This document shows positions 1 through 10,215 of a DNA stretch of 64,000 nucleotides, piece by piece (positions within the stretch are counted from its first letter, which is position 1; each line of letters begins with the position of its first letter). This DNA comes from Polytrichum commune (Eukaryota > Streptophyta > Polytrichopsida > Polytrichales > Polytrichaceae): the NCBI GenBank assembly GCA_950295325.1, contig OX485803.1:44345554-44409553 (forward strand). The letters run 5' to 3'. A program made the position numbers and the translations under genes. The notes under the pieces were generated by a model. That model had not been told where the DNA came from. It searched no databases and saw nothing but the letters and a program-made list of their open reading frames with translations.

Positions 1-59
1 TGGAAATGAATCACTTTCAATTAAGAGTTTCAAACTTGTTGCAAAACACTTAGTGTATG

Positions 60-560
60 AGGGCCACTTCACACATGAGACTGAGAGCCCATGACCGTTA
101 CAATGTAAGCACTCTCATTCGTGGAAAAGGTGGAGCCGGTCCAAGTTTGCTTCACACTACGCTCGAGGGACCGACGGAGTATGTGACTGCAAGATGGATG
201 TAAAGTCTACGTGAATTCCTACATGGCATCAAATAATTCATGTTTCATGGTCACTTGGACTATTTTCAAAACCCACCTCTTGGAGGTAGACCTAACACAA
301 AACCGGGAGACCATGGCACTCCAAACACTCACAATTGTTGGTTTATTTTATTTTATCATGTTTGAGGACATGCATGAACAGAAACTCATTGAAATAGCAT
401 ATGGTCGAGGGCCCGGTCACATATGGCTTCTCACAACACTGGAAAGTCCGTGACCACACTACCTGATTTTGGAGGTGTGTTGGGACGGCGTTTGGGCACT
501 TTCTTTTGGGCTCTCACAATTTCATGGTCACGGCTCTTGGCTCGTGTGTGAAGTGGCCCT
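60..560. mobile_element. R5 family short inverted-repeat element, copy 1
   Basis: The ends form a 20-bp terminal inverted repeat with one mismatch: AGGGCCACTTCACACATGAG at 60-79 and its complement at 541-560. The same terminal motif (AGGGCCACTTCACAC) bounds a second element at 8467-9029, so this is a family and not a chance palindrome. The interior has no transposase-like ORF, so it is probably a non-autonomous DNA transposon (MITE). I could not define a clean target-site duplication, so the superfamily is left open. Confidence 0.6.
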
Positions 561-573
561 TAGGAACTATATA

Positions 574-1153
574 CAGTCCACCCTCTATAAATGTTACACC
601 TATAAGTGTTAACCCTCTCTAAATGTTAACTTTCTTCTACTCCCCACATATTGCACACTATAAATGTTAAACGTGTTAACTGTTAACAAAATGGTACTCC
701 CTTCTTTGTAAATTTGACTCTATAAATGTTAACGAATGAAATACAACCATAATATGGATGATAAAAACTACACATCCAGTTACATTCCTCTCTCTCTCAC
801 CATGCGTTAGGGTACATGGAATCACGTTCATGTGATGTGTCCAAGTATGTGGGTTTGTTGGTGCAGATTGAGAAATATTTGCAAGTTGTGCATGCAGATG
901 AATCTCACCAAAGAACCATTGATTCATACTTCACCCGTGATTTGTAAACTTGATATTGAATAAAGTTTTGATTCGGTTTGCAATTTTATGAATGGTATTC
1001 TCTCACAAGGACTCTTCACAATTGCTTATATTTATAAATGTTAAGATTTGTATATTGCTCAAAAGAATGATTTTATAATTGTTAATTGTTAACACCTCTA
1101 TAAATGTTAACTTTGATCCACTCCCCAGGGTTAACATTTATAGAGGGAGACTG
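574..1153. mobile_element. pogo/Emigrant-like MITE, 580 bp
   Basis: The left end CAGTCCACCCTCTATAAATG (574-593) and the right end, complement CAGTCTCCCTCTATAAATG, form long terminal inverted repeats. Both are flanked by TA (572-573 and 1154-1155). TA duplication plus a CAGT...CCTCTATAAAT terminus is the signature of pogo-superfamily MITEs such as Emigrant (family knowledge). The motif TATAAATGTTAA recurs several times inside in both orientations, mostly near the ends. There is no transposase ORF, so it is non-autonomous. Confidence 0.75.
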
Positions 1154-1599
1154 TACATAAATCCATAAAAATTTGCTATCAACCAATATTATTTAATGTA
1201 GAGGTGTGTAGATACATGGACGACTGCCCGTGCCCTTATTTGGAAGTGACATCATACTTTCGAGTCAGAGTCCTTCCCAATGATGGGCAGCTTTATTGCT
1301 ATTCCAAAAGTTATTCATCCGTGGACAATCCATTGTGCATGTGTGCATTTGCCCTTTGTTTTCTCACGGGAACAAAAGGCTATTATGAACCCTTTGTAAT
1401 GTTGGGACAATGGGTCATATCCGGCTCTTGAGCCCAATCAAAAGGAACTATGGAAGGATTCCGACTCAAGGAGATTGAAAAAGAACACACAATTTTATGA
1501 ATAGTGTTATTAAGTATGGTATGCTCGAAAGGACAAAAGAGAGCAGATTCACTTGAAGTCCTTTTGAAAGAGGCTCAGTTGCAAGCTCGCCACGTGTCA

Positions 1600-2019
1600 T
1601 GCTAAAAGTGCACCGTTGGCACTTTTCTCAGCCACCTCGGCTCCCTACACTTACTAGCCCCCATTACCCTCCTGATACCCTCTCGACATCGTCTACATAC
1701 CCTCCGGATACCCGCCGGGGATCTGCACACGTGTCCTCTCATGCGACCATCCCGAGTCCCGGGCGACCCGGCGCAACTGCGGGTCGCCCGGACGTGCTTC
1801 TCTCTGCCTTCGTCGAAGCACGAAAGCGGAGACGATCGTTGCGTTTTTAGAGAGTGGGGGTGTGGGTGTCTCATGCGGTGCACAGAGACCTGATTGATTG
1901 AGCCTTTGGCACTTGCGTTTTCGTTTGCTGACGAGGAGACGGAAAGCCAATTTTGCGGCAGGTTTTGAGGTGCTTGGACCGGAACCTTTCCTGTTGATTG
2001 CAGGCGAGGAGAGCGTTAG
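1600..2019 (+). promoter_or_regulatory. probable promoter and 5' UTR exon of L2HGDH
   Basis: This stretch is clearly GC-richer than its surroundings and lies upstream of the L2HGDH start codon. It ends in a good splice donor (GTTAG/GTAAGG at 2019/2020). A plausible acceptor (TTAGCAG) lies a few bases before the ATG at 3531. I infer a 5' UTR exon followed by a ~1.5 kb leader intron. Open frames exist here on both strands, but none resembles a protein. Transcript data would be needed to fix the start site. Confidence 0.35.
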
Positions 2020-3525
2020 GTAAGGCCATGCGATCATTGTCGTCTGAAATTTGGTGATACTGGTATGTGTATGTTGAGTGGGTATTCTGGTGGCCTTATA
2101 TAATTACGTATGCTTATGTTTTTAGTCATGGGTTAACCCCGTGTTCATGGCATGCCTTGACGTCGTGCCTTAATGTGCACATATGCAACTTCTGGTCTCT
2201 TACAAAACCGGGCTCTTCGAATTGTAGGTGGGGTAGTCAATTGTTTTAGTGTTTGAATTTTGGTTGGATCGGGGTGATCGAACTTGTTGATGGTGGAGCG
2301 TAGTAGAGATGCAGAGTTTCTGGAGTTCGAATTTTTGTGGGGTGGTGTTTCTTTCCTGTTTAATTTTCAGCCGATGATCTGAATGAGAGAGCTGGAAATG
2401 TGGTTTCTGCAATAGGGGCTGTGTTTTTTTCATTCTTGGTTGTTTGCTGTGATCGGGACTGTTTTGATAGTGGGATGGTAAGATTCTTCATCAGCATTCT
2501 ATTATACAGCATATCCTCTTTTTTTTTTGTGTCAAAAGATAGATTCTCTCTTCCTGCGCCAGTGATTGTGACGATTTTTTCAGAGCATATGGCCTATTGA
2601 GAATCTTGCAGGCAGAGGAGAGCCTTGAGGTTGATGGGCATCTGAGTGTCAACTCTTTGACTGGTGAATGCAGGTTAAGCCTCAAATCGAGTCGCCTGCC
2701 TGCAGCTTGCTGCTGCTGAGTTTCGCTGAGAAACTCTCTGGGAATTTTAAGGTACGTGGCCCTATTGTGGACACTTCCAACTCCACAAATAATTTTGACC
2801 GCTGGATCGGATCGGATTGCATCTGGGATTGTCTCGTCCGTCCGGTTAGCAATTGCGATGAATCATGCAGATTGTCATTTCAAGTTTCAGGAGCGTTGGA
2901 GTCGAGATGTAAAGGAATAGGAGGTCAAAATGAAGAATCTCTTTATTTTCTCTGTAGTGATCACATAGGATGTGTTCACTATTGACCCTACAATGGTGTC
3001 TATACCTATTCTGAGCACATATTCTGAGCACATATTCTGAGCACATATTCTGAGCACATAGTCCAATCTCATTGCAAGACATGTCTTGTTGGTGTCCATT
3101 CTTAACTACAGACCTTGCAATTGCTCACTCAAATATAGGTCTTCAATCAAGAAAGAGTGGTCAGGCCCACATACCTTACCTGAGAACGGTTCTGTTGGTG
3201 GAATTGCAAATCATGCAGATTTTCATGTCAAGTTTCAGGATTATCAGATTTGAGATGTAGAAGTTATAAGAGGTTAAAGTGAAGAATCTCTTTATTTTCT
3301 CTTTTGCATAGACTTACTCAATTGGTCTGTTCACTGCTGAATCTAGAATGGTGTGTATACTGATTCTGAGCACATTGTCCAATCTCAACGTAACATATGT
3401 CTTGTTGGTGTCCATTTTTAACTAAAAACCTTATTGCCCACTCAAATATAGGTCTTCAATCCAGAAGAGTGACCATATAAGGCCCACATATCTTACACGA
3501 GGAACGGATTTGGAAGGTTAGCAGC
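2020..3525 (+). repeat. leader region with ~350-bp tandem duplication and 13-bp satellite
   Basis: Two adjacent diverged copies of about 350 bp occupy roughly 2850-3195 and 3206-3505. Both carry the landmarks GAAGAATCTCTTTATTTTCT, GAGCACAT.GTCCAATCTCA and CACTCAAATATAGGTCTTCA in the same order. The second half of each unit is a minus-orientation relative of the R1 repeat family. Within the first copy a 13-mer (ATTCTGAGCACAT) is repeated four times in tandem at 3008-3059, whereas the second copy has it once. Nothing coding is visible from 2020 to 3525. Confidence 0.7.
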
Positions 3526-3530
3526 AGAAC

Positions 3531-6500
3531 ATGGGTGCACTTCGGGAGTTTTCGCGTAGCAGGCGGTCAGGCCTACGGCTTGCGCAAGCATGTATAGGAG
3601 GTGGGGGAGCAAATCCTTTGATGACTTTGTCAGATCAGCTGGGGAGCAAGAGGTGGAGTAGCAGTAATGTGAGGGGGGATCTGAAAGTGGGTGAGGCGGA
3701 TGTGGCAATTGTGGGAGGTGGGATTGTGGGGTTAGCCACAGCTCGTGAGATTGTGCTTCGGTTTCCGCAGGCGAAAGTGGTGGTGGTGGAAAAAGAGCAG
3801 GATCTTGTGAGACATCAAACCTCTCATAACAGGTACATACTTATTGCTTCCTCATGACCTACCTGTTGCAGCCAATTTCATAGGTTAATGATTTTGTGAT
3901 GAAATGTTTTTGTTGATGGATAATCATCCTCTGATAAAGTAGGAAAGAAAGATGACTCCGATGTTGCCACCGGTGTGAATTATGGTGTTGCTTCATTTTC
4001 AAGGTGGTCCTGAAACAGGCATCATGAGAATTAGAGGCCTCCAAAGACCAATGCCTCCTTTTAAAGGCACGGACATAATAACTTGCACCTATTTCCTCCA
4101 AGGGCAAGTCCTAGGTTCCCGCATGTAGGTTGGAAATATCTGGTTCCCTCGGATACCCCCACTAGGATTGTGTGGACCATAGGTAGTAAGGTGTACTGGA
4201 AATGAAGTGCTAGGAAGGTCACCTATCTGGCTTAGGAGGCTTAACCTTGGAGTTCCCATGAGATCTGGGTTAAGCCCTTGGGTTTAAGTCCACTGTTCTG
4301 ATAGGATCATAAAAAGAAATCTGATATTCATCACCTGGGTCATCAAAGCTGCTGCTGTTGCTTTCCAGACCATGTCTGGATATCTGCAGCAGCTTTTAGT
4401 AATCTTCAAAACCGTCATTACAATCTCACGACATAACCACCCTTCAGTACGTATCTCAAACTGGGGTTTAGATGTTGTGAGGCACAATCAAAGGATCACA
4501 TCCGTAAGGTTACAAGTATAAAATATATTTCTGGTCATCCTGTATGGAACCCAGAATGATTTTTGTACTGAAAATTGATCATAATCACAAGCCTCAATGT
4601 CTTGATGAGAAACGTGATTGGATTGATTGAGATTACATGTGTTATAGATTGGTGGAAATTTGCAAACACGGTATGACCTGAAGTTGATCAAACTGTCACA
4701 TTGTCTTTGAGATGTGAGCATTTCATGAGATTATGTGTGTGTGAGTGAGTGTGTCGTGTGTGTTAGCTTTGGGTTGTAATAAAGGAAATGGCACAGTGGA
4801 GTGATCCATGCAGGCATCTACTACGAGCCAGGGAGCGACATGGCGAAGCTTTGTGTGGATGGCGCACGCCGCATGTACGAGTACTGCGAGAAGAACAACC
4901 TCCCTCACAAGCGTGTGGGTAAACTGATTGTGGCGACGCGGGAATCCGAGCTCCCCATCCTCGAGGACTTGTACAAGCGCGCAACCTCAAATGGTGTGCA
5001 GGGCCTGGAGCTTCTCTCCCCCAAGAAGATCATGGACCTGGAACCCAACGTGCGAGCCCTTCGTGCCTTGCACTCTCCCAACACAGGGATCGTCGACTAC
5101 GCCAAAGTTGGTCGTTCGTATGGCGAGGAGTTTCTTGCGACTGGTCGGGGCCAAATCCGCACTGGGTGAGTTTTCTTTCAGGCACACAACACCTCCTTCA
5201 CTTCTTGGTGTGGGTTTACATCAGGGTCCGGGTCTGGGTCTGAGTCCAAGAATTTGGGGTCCAAATAACTCTTAGGGGGGGTTTACACTAGGGTCCGACC
5301 AAAGAGAATCCTTAAAGAGATTTAGCAAGTGATGCCACATTAGCGCCACTTCATTTTTTCATACTTTGGACCTGGACCCTAGTGTAAACTCACTTGAGGA
5401 ATATTTCAACTCGAGAGCTTGAAGTTATCACCAAGCTTACAACGCTTAGACAATGCCTTGATGGATCCCATGTGGAACGACTATGATAAGCTCTTGATTT
5501 TTGACCAGCTCTGAGTCAAAATCTTAGCGTCCACCGTGAGGTAGCTAAGGAATGTTGAGAGTTGAGCTTTCATTTTGTGGGCCCCAAGCCGATAGGCTAT
5601 CAAGCATTCTTATCATGATTGCTCCTTTGTTTAGGACTGTCCCCCTTGGATATCTCACTCTGAGCATGGCCACTTTACGCTTGCTCAAACTATTGAGAGC
5701 TTTCAAGAGGATTCTCAACAGTTTGAGCTTTGGACAAAAACTTTGTCAACTCCAAGTATCAACTCCCAAAAATCATTGCAAGGTCAAGCTCTTTGACTCG
5801 AGCTCTAGTGTCAAGGGGGCTTAAGGATGTGAGCCATCACACAGTCAATTGCAGATTGAACTCAAGGAGAAGTGCAAAAAGGATCCACTTGGGATATCAA
5901 TTGTGGATACCTCCAAGAAATAGATCTTGGGGGTCCTCAAAGAATGTTATGTTGGTAGCCACCATTTTTTGAGGTTTTAAAATTATAGGTGCTGATGACA
6001 TTGTGTGTTATGATGCATGCTTTCAAACCTTTCCTTTCAAAGGTTTGAGGTGACTGGGATTGATGCCGATTCTAGCAAAGGGGTGAAACTGCAAAGTAGG
6101 GCTGGCGAGGAGGTGAAGGCAAAGTGGCTGATCACATGTGGTGGCCTTCAAGCTGATTATGTAGGTCGAATGGCAGGTGGTGCGAAAGGCCCGACGATTC
6201 TTCCATTTCGTGGCAATTACCATGAACTCAAGCCTGAGTACCGCAACATTGTCACCAGAAACATATATCCAGTTCCTGACCCAAAGTTCGTATAACCTCG
6301 TTCCCTCCCTCCCTCCCTCCCTCTCTTCTATCACTCTATACCATAAGGTGCTTCCTGTTTCATATTTTTTGATGCCGAACTAAAATTTCAACATGGGATT
6401 TGAGGGTTCTCAAGGAATACGAGACTGCCCTGTGGCAAAATATTGATTCAAGAATGATAATTTACTTAAAGCTGAAGCAAAATGCACTCTACGGTATTTC

Positions 6501-7834
6501 TGCACACAAGAGCCAACTTCTGGTGACATGCCATTTGTGTGCTCCTCTCTCTCTCTCTTACAAAGTTCTTTCATTCCATCAATTCTTTCTGAGACAAAAA
6601 TTTCAGGCTTGTCTTCAATTCCAGGTTTCAAATTGAGTCTAGGCTTGTGCAGAAACCCTGGGACATGAAAATAAATGCGGTTGGCTTGGGATTGCAGGTT
6701 TCCAATGGTAGGAGTGCACTTGACTCCACGAGTGGATGGGCGGGTCCTCATCGGCCCAAACTCTGCATTAGCTTTGTCCAAGGAAGGCTACAAGTTCTGG
6801 AACTTGAACATCAAAGACAGCCTCCTGTTTGCTATCAATAAAGGGCTATGGAAGTTGGTGCTTGGCAACCCTGGCATTGTCTTTCAAGAGCTTTGGCGAG
6901 ACATCAACACCCGCGCCTTTGTTGGCGAGGCACAACGGTAGGAGTCTTTTCCTCTCAAAATTATCACTTGTCCTTTGAGTAGGAAGAGGTTATCGAAAGT
7001 TTAAATAAGTGGGCCTAATTCGGTTACTCATCTTAAAAGGAAAACCTATATTTGAGTGGTATGTGGTTAAGTGTGGATCTAAGAATACACATTAAAAAGG
7101 CATGTGTTTAAAAGAGATTGGACTATGTGCTCAAAAATTTGTTAGCCATTCTAGGCTCAATAGTCAACATAATCGGGGGGACCTATATGATTATTCAATG
7201 AGAGAGAATCTTCACTTTGATAAAAAATAAGATATTCATATGAGCTACAAAAATTAGCCATTTACGGGCATGATTTAAATTTGCTAATTATGTTGCAGTA
7301 ATTCCGTGTTTCATAACCTACGAGAAGTGGGTGCAGAGCTAAAAGTGTCTGTTTAAGACCATCTTACATTATAAAAATAAGTCTCATTGGCCAACTGATA
7401 CTTCGACAGCTAGATCATCTTTCAATTTGAGGCATTGTACTTAATGCCCGTATATCACCTACATTCAATTATGGGTTTACAGGCCTCGTCGGTGAGGAGT
7501 TTCAATACATCCGGCACTCTTGTATTTACTCGCTTCAAATTCAGTAACCTTTTCTTTGGCTGTTTATAGGTACTGTCCGAGCTTGGAGGTGGCCCACACA
7601 ACTCATGGGTGGGCAGGGGTGCATGCGGTGGCCATTGATGACTCAGGAAAAATAATTGGAAATTTTCTATTTGAGAATGGTGATTCAGGTGTGGTGCTCA
7701 ATGTGCGAAATGCCCCTTCACCTGCATGCACATCATCGTTGGCTATTGCTACCACAGTTGTTAACCAAGCTGTGAAAGATTTCGATTGGATGAACAAAAA
7801 GCCCTTCAATGTCAAAGAGAAAGTTGCCACTTGA
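3531..7834 (+). CDS. L2HGDH: L-2-hydroxyglutarate dehydrogenase, mitochondrial
   Basis: This is an FAD-dependent oxidoreductase of the DAO/LhgO family. It oxidises L-2-hydroxyglutarate to 2-oxoglutarate, normally in mitochondria, and feeds electrons to the respiratory chain. Five exons (3531-3832, 4797-5165, 6043-6285, 6698-6937, 7570-7834) join in phase to give 472 residues, close to the family's usual ~460-480. An Arg-rich N-terminus of ~50 residues looks like a targeting peptide. The Rossmann FAD motif GGGIVG is at 62-67, with the acidic residue after the second strand at E87. HQTSHNSGVIHAGIYY follows across the first splice junction. NIYPVPDPKFPMVGVHLTP and VRNAPSPACTSSLAIA near the C-terminus match the family's conserved blocks. 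Introns 2, 3 and 4 carry repeats. Exon 3 could also be read to 6289, but only a donor after 6285 keeps the frame (PKFPMVGV). Identity is secure; exon borders are predicted. Confidence 0.93.
5211..5389. mobile_element. R6 short inverted-repeat element in L2HGDH intron 2
   Basis: GTTTACACTAGGGTCC at 5281-5296 is perfectly inverted at 5374-5389, giving a 109-bp element with no coding potential. A related stretch with TTTACATCAGGGTCCGGGTC lies just before it (5213-5232), so two insertions or a longer decayed element may be present. A similar sequence sits at 11810-12030. Confidence 0.6.
6364..6500 (+). repeat. R7 intronic repeat, copy in L2HGDH intron 3
   Basis: About 135 bp here align by eye with 52332-52475 in the last intron of the GH9 endoglucanase gene. 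Shared landmarks in order are TTTTTGA.GCCGAA, CGTGGGATTT-like, AGACTGCC..TGG, TTAA..GCTGAA and ACGGTATTT. Both copies are on the plus strand and intronic. There are no clear termini and no ORF, so it is an unclassified dispersed repeat. Confidence 0.5.
6996..7370 (+). mobile_element. R1 family element in L2HGDH intron 4
   Basis: This is a near-complete plus-orientation copy of the commonest repeat of the window. It has the core GTGTTTAAAAGAGATTGGA at about 7106-7124, preceded by TATATTTGAGTGGTATGTGG and followed by GGCTCAATAGTCAACATAAT and AGAAGTGGGTGCAGAG. It has no ORF. It lies wholly inside the 632-bp intron between exons 4 and 5. Confidence 0.7.
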
Positions 7835-8466
7835 ATTTTTTCAAGCACAGCTGGAAAGCAAGGTGGAAATCAAATAAGTCAAACCGGTGGTGAAGCTTTG
7901 GTTGAAACACGACTTGGGTTACTGTGTTTGAGATGACAACTGCGGCCAATGTAAACAAAATCTTTGAAACAACTTCAAAAGGGGTGAGAAAGCAGAGATG
8001 AACTGCCTTTTAGTATAGATGGCAGAGGGCAATTTGTGCAGGGCTTCATAAATTTGACGAAACAGTTTAAAGTGTTAATTTCAAGTATATGTGGCACATA
8101 AAATTCAGATCACATTTTTGGTTATGCATTCTCACATTCTACTAAGGAGATGGTTTGGCGTTTTCAACCTCCAAAGGGGCCAAGTGAGTGGCCCTATGAG
8201 GCTTTGCATTTTGTAACTTGATATACCCTCTGCACAAAGCAAGTGATTGCTTTTGATATTGAACAGCATCTCCAACAAGATGAGCAATGCATTGAAATTT
8301 TGAAGGTAGGATGTAAAGACCTGGAGTTAACCAGAACTTATATGAACCCAAAGACTTATGGAGTATTCTTGTTTATGAAAGTATGAAATCATCTTCATTA
8401 TAAAAGTGAAAAGTATCATCTGATCAGTATTTGCTTACACCACTACTAATGTAGCTGCAAACATTT
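7835..8466. other. L2HGDH 3' flank, no gene seen
   Basis: The likely 3' UTR of L2HGDH begins here. No convincing coding frame, RNA gene or repeat was seen. The sequence GTAGCTGCAAACATT at about 8452 recurs at about 9638. Confidence 0.5.
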
Positions 8467-9029
8467 AGGGCCACTTCACACTATGGCCGTCCAAGTCGAG
8501 AGGCCGTGGGATTGAGTGGCCAAACTTTGTTGAGAGTCTAAAGAAATGGACTGAAAATAGCCAATAAAATATAGTAAGTGGAGTCTTCGGCTGGGCATAG
8601 TGTGAAGCCTCCAAAGGCCAAGTCCAAAGTCCAAACCTTTGGCCATGAATTCCAACGGCCTCTTGACTTGGACGGCCATAGTGTGAAGCCTCCAAAGGCC
8701 AAGCCCAAAGTCCAAACCCAAAGGAGCTTCCCACTTTATTCCTTGCCCAAAACAACCCTTCTAATCTAACGGCCAAGATCTTATCAATGATTGATTTTTT
8801 AATGAAAAGAAACCAATGGCCTCTCAACCATAGTTTGGGTTTCCATTCTTGTCTAACCCAAACTGCCTTCGAGAGTCCGTCACCTTCAAAAAGTAATCAT
8901 TTAAAATTACGACGGCCTTTGGACTTTGGCCATAGTGAAGGGTCGAGAGGGGGAACTCTTGGTTTCTTGCAATATGATTGGTGGAAATCAACAACCTCTC
9001 GACCTTCGGCCATAGTGTGAAGCACCCCT
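8467..9029. mobile_element. R5 family element, copy 2
   Basis: The terminal inverted repeat is AGGGCCACTTCACACTATGG at 8467-8486 and its imperfect complement ending at 9029, with CTTCACACTATGGCCG shared exactly. The interior contains a direct duplication of about 80 bp: GTGTGAAGCCTCCAAAGGCC occurs near 8600 and again near 8680. Open frames up to 120 codons occur on the minus strand, but they are products of the duplicated unit (the same peptide appears twice) and look like no transposase. Confidence 0.65.
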
Positions 9030-9047
9030 CAACCTCTTTCTCACATC

Positions 9048-9422
9048 TAAGGTAGACAACCCTTATTTGGTTACTTTTCTTATTAAAACACTAATATTTT
9101 AGCGGTGTGTGGTTTGGTGTGGCCTTGAACATATTCCAAAGAGATACACGTTTAAAAAAGAGATTGGATTGCATGCTTATAATATGTAACAATTCTAGGC
9201 TCAATAGTCAACATATTTGTGAAGACATATGTAACCATTTAATGACCATAAGGATCTACACTTCGATAATAAATGAGATACTCATACAAGCTCCGAAAAT
9301 TATGAGGAAAGCGGCTACAGCCTCAATTTGGACTTTCTAACCATCTTGTCCTAATTGCGTGCTTCATATCTTGGGAGAAGTGGGCTAGTCAGAAAGTGGC
9401 CATTTAAAATCCATCTACCTTA
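9048..9422 (+). mobile_element. R1 family element, complete copy
   Basis: This is the best-preserved full-length copy. The left end TAAGGTAGA and the right end CCATCTACCTTA are inverted relative to one another. Inside are the core (here CGTTTAAAAAAGAGATTGGA), GGCTCAATAGTCAACATAT, a CTCCGAAAATTATGAGGAAA block and an AGAAGTGGGCTAG block. The length is about 375 bp and there is no coding capacity. It starts 19 bp after the R5 element ends. Confidence 0.7.
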
Positions 9423-10140
9423 TATATTCCAAGTGTGAATGAAGGAAACTCCATATAAACTCTGTGAAAGTTGAACTATGATCTGAGATGGCCCACTGTT
9501 GAGTGGGCAACCATCCTTGAACAGGATCTGAACCATAAGATAGTTTTTAAAACCTTTCAACCTTCACTTTGAAGAGCATTTGAAGCAGGCAGGGGGTGAC
9601 CATTTGAATTGCAGAAATCTTGACTTGACCCTCCTACTGTAGCTGCAAACATTCACTGTCTCCCTTCCATCAATATATTCCAAGTGTGAGAGAAGTAAAC
9701 TCAATGTAATCTTGACCTATGAACTAAAATGGCCTATTGGTATTCATTGAGTGAAGTTTTTGGGTAGAGAATGCTTTGTATTGGCAACAACCTGATGAGC
9801 CTGTGATTAGGTACTCATTGTGATGCTCCTTCCAAATTTGCTCAAGGCAACCTAACCAGCCTGGTAGCTTGTGAAGCGTGTTGAAAGAGGGTCAAATGCC
9901 TGAGAACATGGGACTAAGGTATGGAACTAAGGTATCTGGGCCTTATGTGGTCAGTCCTCTTAATTGGATGCCCATATTGAATGGCATATGGCAAGGTTTG
10001 TCATTAAGAACTGACACCAAAAAAGACAAGTGTCACTATGAGATTGGACTATGAGCTCAAACTATGGACATCATTCTATGTTCAATAGTGAACAAAATTG
10101 GAAGTGTCTATGTGAAGAGTACCTTCACTTTAACTTATAG
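9423..10140. repeat. diverged duplication, Zim17 gene fragment and partial R1 copy
   Basis: TATATTCCAAGTGTGA occurs at about 9423 and 9668, each followed by related sequence, so a ~240-bp unit has been duplicated and has diverged. Around 9578-9625 the sequence resembles the last ~45 bp of the Zim17 coding region (10216 onward): CATTTGAA.CAGG and GGGGGTG.CCAT are shared. This appears to be a decayed duplicate of the gene's 3' end. A partial R1 copy (GAGATTGGACTATGAGCTCA) lies at about 9995-10140. Confidence 0.45.
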
Positions 10141-10215
10141 CTTTTGCATTTCAACTCCAATTCTGGAACTTGAAGTGATAATCTTCATGATTTGGAGCTA
10201 GGTTATTTCCACCTC

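Noticed and set aside
1599-2037. ORFs of 83-114 codons on both strands
   Set aside because: GC-rich promoter/leader sequence gives chance open frames; no domain or codon pattern supports a protein.
2846-3099. Minus-strand ORFs with repeated CSEYVLRICAQN peptides
   Set aside because: The peptide repeat is simply the 13-bp satellite translated.
8465-8827. 120-codon minus-strand ORF
   Set aside because: It lies within the R5 element and contains the same peptide twice (GLDFGLGLWRLHTM), reflecting the duplicated DNA unit.
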